Assembly: GCA_021779205.1 (NCBI GenBank)
Contig: JAJYBE010000029.1
Span: 1 to 10,500, forward strand
Direction of reading: 5' to 3'
From: a bacterium
Lineage (GTDB): Bacteria; Patescibacteriota; Minisyncoccia; Moranbacterales; UBA2206
Length of the DNA: 10,500 nt
Position numbers and translations under genes: made by a program. The notes beneath the pieces were generated by a model that searched no databases, was not told the origin of the DNA, and was given only the letters and a program-made list of their open reading frames with translations. Shown one piece after another: positions 1-5,665 of the stretch; position 1 is the first letter of the stretch; each line of letters starts with the position of its first letter.

Positions 1-13
1 TCTGGCAATTCAT
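1..13 (-). CDS. Possible first codons of a gene running off the left edge
   Basis: On the minus strand an ATG at 13-11 opens a frame reading Met-Asn-Cys-Gln before the window ends. It is proposed only because a strong minus-strand promoter lies directly upstream, with 11 bases between its -10 box and this ATG, which gives a leader of about 5 bases. The ORF6N gene on the other side of the region has the same geometry. Nothing can be said about the product; the true start could lie further left. Confidence 0.3.
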
Positions 14-24
14 CTTAACAAGCA

Positions 25-53
25 AGTATAGCATCTTTTCACTATTTTGTCCA
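25..53 (-). promoter_or_regulatory. Strong leftward promoter, extended -10
   Basis: The minus strand shows TGGACA at 53-48 (5 of 6 to the sigma-70 -35 consensus), a 17-base spacer and TATACT at 30-25 (5 of 6). TGC stands immediately before the -10 box, making an extended -10 (TGCTATACT). Initiation about 7 bases past the box would fall near 18, about 5 bases before the ATG at 13. Confidence 0.6.
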
Positions 54-87
54 TAAAAATAATGGCATTTTTAGCATTTTGTCACTA
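29..87. repeat. Imperfect 16-base direct repeat in the divergent promoter region
   Basis: TAGCATCTTTTCACTA (29-44) and TAGCATTTTGTCACTA (72-87) match at 14 of 16 positions and lie 43 bases apart. A third TCACTA occurs at 123-128. The left copy overlaps the TGC and -10 of the leftward promoter, so the pair could be operator sites for a shared regulator, or the remains of a promoter duplication. Which one is unknown. Confidence 0.4.
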
Positions 88-148
88 AATTACCTAACAT
101 AAAAGACTATTTTGGCTTGTTATCACTATCATATTGTCATTTTTAATG

Positions 149-177
149 TTGACAAAGTAGGCAAAATCTGCTAGAAT
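149..177 (+). promoter_or_regulatory. Near-consensus promoter of the ORF6N gene
   Basis: A perfect TTGACA (149-154) is followed by a 17-base spacer and TAGAAT (172-177), with TG at 169-170 forming an extended -10 (TGCTAGAAT). This is one of the two best sigma-70-type promoters in the window. The expected start of transcription near 184 leaves only about 5 bases before the ATG at 189, so the message would be almost leaderless. Confidence 0.75.
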
Positions 178-188
178 TATGGTATAAA

Positions 189-854
189 ATGCATAAAAAA
201 CCAAAAAATATGGTCAAAAATGAAAACTTAAAGCACCAAAATGACACCTTAAGCGCAGTTCCTAATGAACGGATAATGAGCCAAATCTATTTCATTCGCG
301 GGGAAAAAGTAATGTTTGACCGAGATTTAGCCGAGCTTTATGGCGTAACTACAGGAAATCTAAACAAAGCTGTCAAAAGAAATATCGAGCGTTTTCCAAA
401 AGATTTCATGTTTCAACTAAGCGAAAAAGAAGCCACTGCATTTTCAAGATTCCAAAATGGAAGCTTAAACGATGAAAATTGGAAGTCACAAATTGTGACC
501 TTAAACAACAGTGAAAACTTGAGATTCCAAAATGGAAGCTCAAGTTATGGCGGTAGACGTTATGCACCTTACGTTTTCACCGAGCAAGGCGTCGCGATGC
601 TTTCCGCCGTACTCAAAAGTAAACGCGCTGTCGCGGTTAGCATTCAGATTGTGCGCACATTTGTGAAATTGCGAGAAATTCTGTCCACCCACAAACAACT
701 GCGCGAAAAAGTGGAATTGATGGAAGATAAATATGACAAGAGTTTTAAAGTAGTTTTTCAAATGATCGCCCGGCTGATGAAAGAAGATACGCAGCCAAAA
801 AAACGCATTGGTTTTTATGACAATACAACGGAGAGGGACACGGAGAGGGGCTAA
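189..854 (+). CDS. ORF6N-domain protein (phage antirepressor/KilA-N-like DNA-binding family)
   Basis: The 221-residue product carries an ORF6N domain at about residues 28-165. Its hallmarks are IYFIRGEKVMFDRDLAELYGV (34-53), ERFPKDFMFQL (67-77) and GGRRYAPYVFTEQGVAML (121-138), followed by VLKSKRA and TFVKLRE. A predicted helical region (166-200) leads to the usual end KKRIGF. The family occurs in phages, plasmids and many bacterial chromosomes and is thought to bind DNA; the target here is unknown. The loop between residues 85 and 120 is enlarged by three degenerate copies of a ~13-residue unit. The tail after KKRIGF encodes TERDTERG from a 12-base tandem repeat (828-851), so it may be an add-on. 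The start at 189 is chosen because the promoter leaves a ~5-base leader; there is no SD. Met30 (codon at 276) is an alternative closer to the domain edge. A TrmB-like gene follows 48 bases downstream. Confidence 0.9.
   Translation: MHKKPKNMVKNENLKHQNDTLSAVPNERIMSQIYFIRGEKVMFDRDLAELYGVTTGNLNKAVKRNIERFPKDFMFQLSEKEATAFSRFQNGSLNDENWKSQIVTLNNSENLRFQNGSSSYGGRRYAPYVFTEQGVAMLSAVLKSKRAVAVSIQIVRTFVKLREILSTHKQLREKVELMEDKYDKSFKVVFQMIARLMKEDTQPKKRIGFYDNTTERDTERG
447..540 (+). repeat. In-frame 19-base direct repeat, period 75, inside the ORF6N gene
   Basis: The 19-mer AGATTCCAAAATGGAAGCT occurs exactly at 447-465 and 522-540, in the same codon phase, and encodes RFQNGS at residues 87-92 and 112-117. The 75-base period is 25 codons. 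Between the copies a related unit reads ENWKSQIVTLNN, so the region looks like three tandem diverged units: ..FSRFQNGSLND / ENWKSQIVTLNNS / ENLRFQNGSSS. All lie just before the conserved GGRRY segment, which is a variable loop in this family. Confidence 0.75.
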
Positions 855-867
855 AAATAATCTAAAC

Positions 868-892
868 TGGACATCACAAATTGTGATGTCCA
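868..892. promoter_or_regulatory. Perfect 25-base palindrome before the TrmB-like gene
   Basis: TGGACATCACAA, a central A, then TTGTGATGTCCA form 12-bp arms with no mismatch. It ends 10 bases before the ATG at 903. Possible roles are an operator (perhaps bound by the adjacent regulator), an RNA hairpin limiting initiation, or a mini palindromic repeat. No T-run follows on the plus strand, so an intrinsic terminator is unlikely. Its 13-base core also occurs inside the ORF6N gene (486-498). Confidence 0.7.
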
Positions 893-902
893 AATAACCC
901 AA

Positions 903-1670
903 ATGTTTCAAGAAAGTTTACAAAAATTCGGCCTAACCAAAACTCAATCCGCCGTGTTGGACTGCCTGTTTGAGCATGGGGAAACGAAGGCTAGCGATGT
1001 TGCCAAACTTGCCAATCATCCGCGCGGGGTAGCGTATAAGGCGCTTGAGGAACTTCTAGCGCTCAACTTGGTGGAAAAAATTGAGAAAGAAAAAGGCGTG
1101 GCAACTTGGCGCGCCACACATCCGCGCAATTTGGAAAAAATTTTGGAAAACAAAGAAACCGAACTTACTCAAAACAAAAAAACTTTTGAAGATACATTGC
1201 CTAGTCTTATTTCCAGCTATAACATCACGCAGAGTAAACCCGGGGTGAAATTCTATGAAGGCGAAGAAGGAATGCAAAAAATTCTCGATGACACGTTGAC
1301 CAGTCGAACAGAAATTCTGCTTTTCATCAACACCAACGCAATGCAAACGGAAAGCAAATTCAAAGAAATTAATAATGAATACAAAAGAAAAAGGAAATAT
1401 AAAGGCCTCAAAAAACGGATTTTGCGTGCAGGAAAAAAACCAGAGTTGACTTTTGGCACAGCGGATGATAAATATGACACCATAACAGAAATTCGTTATC
1501 TCAATAATCTCCTGGATCCGTTCAAGTCAAACATCCAGATTTATGACAACAAAATCTCCTATCAGATTTTTGACAAAGGCCACACCATCTCCATTCTCAT
1601 TGAAGACAAAAATATCTATGAGATGAACCGCGCTTGGTTTGAGGCACTCTGGAAGATCGCGACAGTATAG
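903..1670 (+). CDS. TrmB-like transcriptional regulator (winged HTH plus C-terminal sensor-like domain)
   Basis: The 255-residue protein begins with a winged helix-turn-helix at about residues 8-72: GLTKTQSAVLDCL, then TKASDVAKLANHPRGVAYKALEELLALNLVEK with the recognition helix near 41-53 and a wing to WRATHP. A charged helical linker (75-105) resembles the coiled-coil dimerisation helix of TrmB proteins. From residue 112 (KPGVKFYEGEEGMQKIL) to the end (IYEMNRAWFEALWK) it matches the C-terminal domain seen in bacterial TrmB-like regulators, a PLD-like fold without the catalytic HKD motif. TrmB proteins act as sugar-responsive regulators in archaea; the bacterial ligand and targets are unknown. 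It may be cotranscribed with the ORF6N gene (48-base gap) or have its own promoter. No SD precedes the ATG; a perfect palindrome ends 10 bases upstream and is a candidate autoregulatory site. Confidence 0.88.
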   Translation: MFQESLQKFGLTKTQSAVLDCLFEHGETKASDVAKLANHPRGVAYKALEELLALNLVEKIEKEKGVATWRATHPRNLEKILENKETELTQNKKTFEDTLPSLISSYNITQSKPGVKFYEGEEGMQKILDDTLTSRTEILLFINTNAMQTESKFKEINNEYKRKRKYKGLKKRILRAGKKPELTFGTADDKYDTITEIRYLNNLLDPFKSNIQIYDNKISYQIFDKGHTISILIEDKNIYEMNRAWFEALWKIATV

Positions 1671-1686
1671 CCTCTTATGCTATAAT
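1659..1686 (+). promoter_or_regulatory. Promoter of polA-mutM, extended -10
   Basis: TATAAT at 1681-1686 is a perfect -10 box preceded by TGC (1678-1680). A weak -35, GCGACA (1659-1664, 4 of 6), lies 16 bases upstream and overlaps the last codons of the TrmB-like gene. Transcription would start near 1693, giving a leader of about 25 bases to the ATG at 1718. Confidence 0.65.
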
Positions 1687-1717
1687 TAGCCTAACCTAAA
1701 CCTTTAAATTAATTTCT

Positions 1718-4426
1718 ATGCCAGAAACCAAGCCTGAAAAACTAATCCTTATTGATGGCAATGCGATTATTCATCGGTCATATCATGCGTTGCCACCATT
1801 CACCACGAAAAATGGCGAATTGGTGAATGCCGTCTATGGCTTTGCTTCGACTTTGCTTTCGATAATTTCCAAGTTTGAACCAAAATATATTATTGCCACT
1901 TTTGATTTAGCCGGTCCGACTTTTCGTCATATCGAATATGCGGATTATAAAGCGACGCGTGCCAAAGCCGATGATGCGCTTTATGCGCAAATTCCACGGG
2001 TCAAAGAAATGACGCAGGCGTTTGGAATTCCTATTTATGCTGTTTCCGGTTTTGAAGCGGATGATGTGATTGGGACTTTATCCAAACAAGCCAAGGAAAA
2101 CTTTCAAAATTTAGAAACCATTATTGTTACGGGCGATATGGATACATTGCAATTGGTTGATGATACAACTTTGGTTTATACGATGCGTCGAGGATTGACT
2201 GATGCCACGCTCTATGGCAAAGCGGAGATATTTGAGCGCTATTCTCTTGCGCCGGAACAACTAATTGATTATAAGGGACTCCGAGGCGATCCGTCAGATA
2301 ATATTCCCGGTGTAAAGGGCATCGGAGAAAAAACTGCTATCGAACTTTTGAAAACCTATAACACATTGGAAAATGTTTATGCGCATCTTTCCGAAATCAA
2401 AAAACAGGTGCGGGAAAAACTGGAAAAAGATAAAATGACTGCCATTCAAAGCAAAAAACTTGCCACAATTTCCCGCGAAGTTCCCATTGCGCTGGATCTG
2501 GAAAAAGCGCTGACTAAAGATTTTGATAGAGAAAAATTGATAACGCTTTTTACCCAATTAAATTTTCACAGTCTTAAAAAAAGACTATTGGAAAACATTG
2601 GAGAAATAAAATTAGACAAAAAACCTTCCGGCGTAAAAGATTTTAAATTTGAAATAGCTGACAAAAATAATTATCGAGAACTTTTGGAAAATTTAAAAAA
2701 CCCAAAAGAGTTTTCTATTAAGCTCAAAACTGACGGATTGTTGGCGCATACCAGCTCCCTTTCTGGCATTGCTATTTGCTATAAAACCGGCCGAGCAATT
2801 TATTTTGATTTGAAAGATAAAGAAATTTTTTCCGAAATAAAAAAACTTTTGGAAAATCCGGAAACAGAAAAGATTTGTTTCGATCTCAAGAATGATCTGA
2901 AAGTTTTGCAAAATTCCGGCATTAATTTGGCCGGAAATTGCTTTGATATTTTACTTAGCAGTTATGTTTTGAATCCGGGAAGAAAAATTACTTTGCCGGA
3001 TTTGGTGGCGGAATATCTCAATGAGGATCTGGTTGATGAGGAAAAAAAAGGTCAACTGGGGCTCGAAATTGAAAGCGTTGAAGATTTGGCTAAGAAAAAT
3101 TGCGCCATCGTCGACTATATTTTCAAATTAAAAACTATTCAAAAAGAAGCGATTGAAAAAATCAGCGCTCAACAAATTAAAAATAATAATTCGCCAAAAC
3201 ATACCTTGAATACGGTTTTTAGTGAAATAGAAATTCCCCTTGCCAAAGTTTTGGCTCAAATGGAACTGGCGGGAATAAAATTAAATACGATTATTTTTCA
3301 GGGTATTTCACAGACTATTGCTAAGCGTATTGCTAAATTGGAAGAAAATATTTATTCTCTTTCCGGTGAAAAATTCAACATTGCTTCGCCTAAGCAACTC
3401 GCGGAAGTTTTGTTTGAAAAAATGCACTTGCCGATTGGAAATATTAAAAAAGGCAAATCCGGTGTTATTTCCACTGCTTCGGCGGAACTTGACAAGTTGC
3501 GCAGCGAGCATAAAATTATTGAAAAAATTGAAGAATATCGTGAAATAACAAAGTTGAAAAATACCTATCTTGATACGCTTCCAAAAATGGTTGATAAAAA
3601 TTCGCGCCTGCATTCCGCCTTTAACCAAGCTGTTACTGCCACTGGCCGCCTATCTTCTTCCGATCCTAATTTGCAAAATATTCCCGCACGCACCGATCTC
3701 GGACAACTTTTGCGCACAGCTTTTGTGGCAAAAGACGGCTATAAATTGGTCAGCGCCGATTATTCCCAGATTGATTTGCGTGTCGTGGCGCATGTGAGCG
3801 AAGATAAAAAAATGATCGAACTTTTTTTGAAAGGCGAAGATATTCATCGCGCCACAGCGGCTGAAATCAATAACCTTTCTCTTTCTCAAATAACGGATAA
3901 AATTCGTCGTACTGCCAAGGAATTAAATTTTGGCATCATTTATGGTATGGGTTCATTTGGCTTTTCTATGCGTGCCGGAATTTCGCGCGATGACGCTAAG
4001 AAATTTATTAATGCTTATTTTGAAAAATTTCAAGGTGTGGCAAATTATATGCGAGAAATTCGCGAGTTGGCTAAAAAAAATGGCTATGTTGAAACGGAAA
4101 TTGGTCGCCGTCGCTATATTCCGGAGATTAATTCTTCTAATTTTCAATTGCAAAGCGCGGCTGAACGGATGGCAATTAATATGCCTATTCAGGGCTTGGC
4201 TTCCGATATTATGAAAATCGCTATGCTTAATGTTGCCAAGGAATTTGAAAATAACCCCTCTGTTTTGATGCTCTTGCAAGTGCATGACGAGATTATTTTG
4301 GAAGTGCGCGAAGACTTAGCCGAAGAAGTGGCGCAAAAAATCAAAAATATTTTTGAAAATGCCTACAAACTTAAAGTTCCTCTTGTGGCTAATATTTCGA
4401 TCGGAGATAATTGGGGGGAGCTATGA
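1718..4426 (+). CDS. polA: DNA polymerase I (5' nuclease and polymerase; degenerate proofreading domain)
   Basis: Pol I removes RNA primers and fills gaps during lagging-strand synthesis and excision repair. At 902 residues it has the three-domain length. The 5' nuclease domain (about 1-290) keeps LIDGNAIIHRSYHALP, FEADDVIG (112-119), TGDMDTLQLV (138-147) and the H3TH segment GLRGDPSDNIPGVKGIGEKT. The 3'-5' exonuclease-like domain (about 308-500) is degenerate: where Klenow has Exo I DTE, this protein reads KLK (335-337), although the Exo II Asp (393) and probable Exo III Asp (466) remain. The polymerase domain (about 505-902) has TGRLSSSDPNLQNIP (642-656), motif A DYSQIDLR (681-688, Asp686 for the usual Glu), motif B R730/K734/F738/Y742 and motif C VHDE (855-858). 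It should therefore polymerise but not proofread. mutM follows after 36 bases without a terminator, suggesting an operon. No SD; AT-rich leader. Confidence 0.97.
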   Translation: MPETKPEKLILIDGNAIIHRSYHALPPFTTKNGELVNAVYGFASTLLSIISKFEPKYIIATFDLAGPTFRHIEYADYKATRAKADDALYAQIPRVKEMTQAFGIPIYAVSGFEADDVIGTLSKQAKENFQNLETIIVTGDMDTLQLVDDTTLVYTMRRGLTDATLYGKAEIFERYSLAPEQLIDYKGLRGDPSDNIPGVKGIGEKTAIELLKTYNTLENVYAHLSEIKKQVREKLEKDKMTAIQSKKLATISREVPIALDLEKALTKDFDREKLITLFTQLNFHSLKKRLLENIGEIKLDKKPSGVKDFKFEIADKNNYRELLENLKNPKEFSIKLKTDGLLAHTSSLSGIAICYKTGRAIYFDLKDKEIFSEIKKLLENPETEKICFDLKNDLKVLQNSGINLAGNCFDILLSSYVLNPGRKITLPDLVAEYLNEDLVDEEKKGQLGLEIESVEDLAKKNCAIVDYIFKLKTIQKEAIEKISAQQIKNNNSPKHTLNTVFSEIEIPLAKVLAQMELAGIKLNTIIFQGISQTIAKRIAKLEENIYSLSGEKFNIASPKQLAEVLFEKMHLPIGNIKKGKSGVISTASAELDKLRSEHKIIEKIEEYREITKLKNTYLDTLPKMVDKNSRLHSAFNQAVTATGRLSSSDPNLQNIPARTDLGQLLRTAFVAKDGYKLVSADYSQIDLRVVAHVSEDKKMIELFLKGEDIHRATAAEINNLSLSQITDKIRRTAKELNFGIIYGMGSFGFSMRAGISRDDAKKFINAYFEKFQGVANYMREIRELAKKNGYVETEIGRRRYIPEINSSNFQLQSAAERMAINMPIQGLASDIMKIAMLNVAKEFENNPSVLMLLQVHDEIILEVREDLAEEVAQKIKNIFENAYKLKVPLVANISIGDNWGEL

Positions 4427-4462
4427 TTTTTTCTTTATTTAGCTTTCTTAAAATTTAAATTT

Positions 4463-5323
4463 ATGCCTGAATTACCCGAAGTTGAAACAATTATTTCCGA
4501 TTTAAATCAAAAAATCAAAGGCGCAACTATTTTGAAATTTTGGTCGGATTTTCCATTAGCTGTGAAAGGCATGACTTTGGAAAAGTTTAAGCGTGAAATG
4601 AAAAACAAAAAAATTCTTGATATCGAGCGAGTGGGGAAAAATATTTTTTTGCATCTTTCCGGTGAAAAATCATTGCATATTCATTTACGAATGACCGGAC
4701 ATCTTTTAATAAAAAATCAAAATGCAAATCTAAAAAATCAAAATTATTTTGATGATAAAGTCAATCAATATATTCATCATATCTGGTATTTGAATAAAAA
4801 TAAAACATTGGAATTTTCCGATTTGCGAAAATTTGCCACAATTCGCCTCATAGAAACTGTTGCTATGGAAAAATATCTTGCGCAAAAAAGAATTGGCGTT
4901 GATGCAATGAGCAAAATGTTTGATTTCAAAAAATTCAACACATTACTCAATGAAAAACCTAAAATGTTAATCGGTATTTTTCTGCTTGATCAAAGTGTAA
5001 TCTCGGGTATTGGCAATATTTATCGCAGTGAAATTTTGTTTTCTGCCGGTGTTTTGCCGAATCGTAAAAATGAGAGTTTAAAAAAAGATGAGCGCGAAAA
5101 AATATTTTTAGCAATCAAAAAAATTCTAAAACTTGCCATTAAAATGCGCGGGACATCCGACAGTGATTATCGCGACTCGGATGGCGCGCCGGGACATTTT
5201 CAAAAAGTTTTGAAAGTTTATCGCCGAGATAAATTAGATTGTCCCAAAAAATGTGGCGGAAAAGTCTTGCGCAAAAAAATGGCGCAAAGAAGTGTATTTT
5301 ATTGTGCAGGGTGTCAAAAATAA
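4463..5323 (+). CDS. mutM: Formamidopyrimidine-DNA glycosylase (Fpg/MutM)
   Basis: Fpg excises 8-oxoguanine and ring-opened purines and cuts the abasic site by beta,delta-elimination. The N-terminus MPELPEVETI supplies the catalytic Pro2 and Glu3. The conserved Lys is K59 (VGKNIFL), and LRMTGHL contains the void-filling Met77. SDLRKFATI gives the Arg/Phe intercalation residues (R122-F124), and QSVISGIGNIYRSEILF (177-193) is the helix-two-turn-helix signature. The zinc finger uses C260, C264, C281 and C284; its first pair is spaced CX3C rather than the usual CX2C. Residues 84-97 hold a short repeat-derived insertion (KNQN..LKNQN). At 286 residues it is slightly longer than typical (about 270). 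It follows polA after 36 bases and shares its SD-less, AT-rich start context, so the two repair enzymes are probably cotranscribed. Confidence 0.96.
   Translation: MPELPEVETIISDLNQKIKGATILKFWSDFPLAVKGMTLEKFKREMKNKKILDIERVGKNIFLHLSGEKSLHIHLRMTGHLLIKNQNANLKNQNYFDDKVNQYIHHIWYLNKNKTLEFSDLRKFATIRLIETVAMEKYLAQKRIGVDAMSKMFDFKKFNTLLNEKPKMLIGIFLLDQSVISGIGNIYRSEILFSAGVLPNRKNESLKKDEREKIFLAIKKILKLAIKMRGTSDSDYRDSDGAPGHFQKVLKVYRRDKLDCPKKCGGKVLRKKMAQRSVFYCAGCQK
4711..4744 (+). repeat. In-frame 13-base direct repeat inside mutM
   Basis: AAAAAATCAAAAT occurs exactly at 4711-4723 and 4732-4744, a 21-base (7-codon) period, and encodes IKNQNAN then LKNQNYF. The stretch is a lineage-specific loop after the conserved LRMTGHL strand. 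Such A-rich text looks like intergenic simple repeats captured in frame; this is inference. Confidence 0.6.
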
Positions 5324-5325
5324 TT

Positions 5326-5535
5326 CTATTTTATAAATTCAAACCGCGGAACTTTTTTGCCATCGACCACAACGCTTTCCAGAAACATTTTCTTCGGTCG
5401 CACCCAGAGAGAGCTTTCTTTGCTGTCATAGAGTGCGCAATAAACCACTAATTCTTCCAGCGTTTCACTATGACGCGCCACTCCGAACACTTCATAGTAT
5501 TTGCCTTTGTAGTGTTTATATTTTCCTGATTGCAT
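5326..5535 (-). CDS. DUF1653-family protein
   Basis: The 69-residue product is nearly all DUF1653 domain: GKYKHYKGKYYEVFGVARHSETLEELVVYCALY, then SLWVRPKKMFLESVVVDGKKVPRFEFI. The signature elements are YxHYKGxxYEV, ARHSETxEExVVY, LWVRPxxMF and VPRF. The fold is a small beta-rich domain and its function is not established. It is convergent with mutM: the two stop codons are separated by two bases (5324-5325), with no terminator between them, so the transcripts probably overlap. A 15-bp perfect hairpin ends 8 bases before its start codon, leaving no room for a normal SD. The start at 5535 matches the family's usual N-terminus. Confidence 0.93.
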   Translation of the reverse strand: MQSGKYKHYKGKYYEVFGVARHSETLEELVVYCALYDSKESSLWVRPKKMFLESVVVDGKKVPRFEFIK

Positions 5536-5543
5536 ATCTTGTT

Positions 5544-5579
5544 AAAACTCAACCCTCGAAAATCCGAGGGTTGAGTTTT
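5544..5579. terminator. 15-bp perfect hairpin, likely bidirectional terminator
   Basis: AAAACTCAACCCTCG (5544-5558) pairs completely with CGAGGGTTGAGTTTT (5565-5579) around a 6-base loop. A-tract and T-tract ends with a GC-rich core are typical of an intrinsic terminator working in both directions. It could stop polA-mutM readthrough on the plus strand and DUF2207 transcription on the minus strand. Because it ends 8 bases from the DUF1653 ATG, it may also act as a leader hairpin for that gene. Confidence 0.7.
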
Positions 5580-5601
5580 GATGGTTAAGTTCAATTTAGA
5601 C

Positions 5602-5630
5602 ATTAAAAATTAGGATTTAAAAATTTCCAA
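5602..5630 (-). promoter_or_regulatory. Weak candidate promoter for DUF1653
   Basis: Minus strand: TTGGAA (5630-5625, 4 of 6), 17-base spacer, TTTAAT (5607-5602, 5 of 6). If used, the hairpin at 5544-5579 would lie wholly in the 5' leader. The sequence is AT-rich, so chance matches are likely, and unlike other promoters here it lacks the TGC extension. Confidence 0.3.
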
Positions 5631-5665
5631 TTGAAAGCTGGTCCGCCCCGGCAGAAAACTAAATT

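Noticed and set aside
540..911. Minus-strand 123-codon frame antisense to the ORF6N gene
   Set aside because: It is a shadow of a well-supported coding gene, with no initiation signals.
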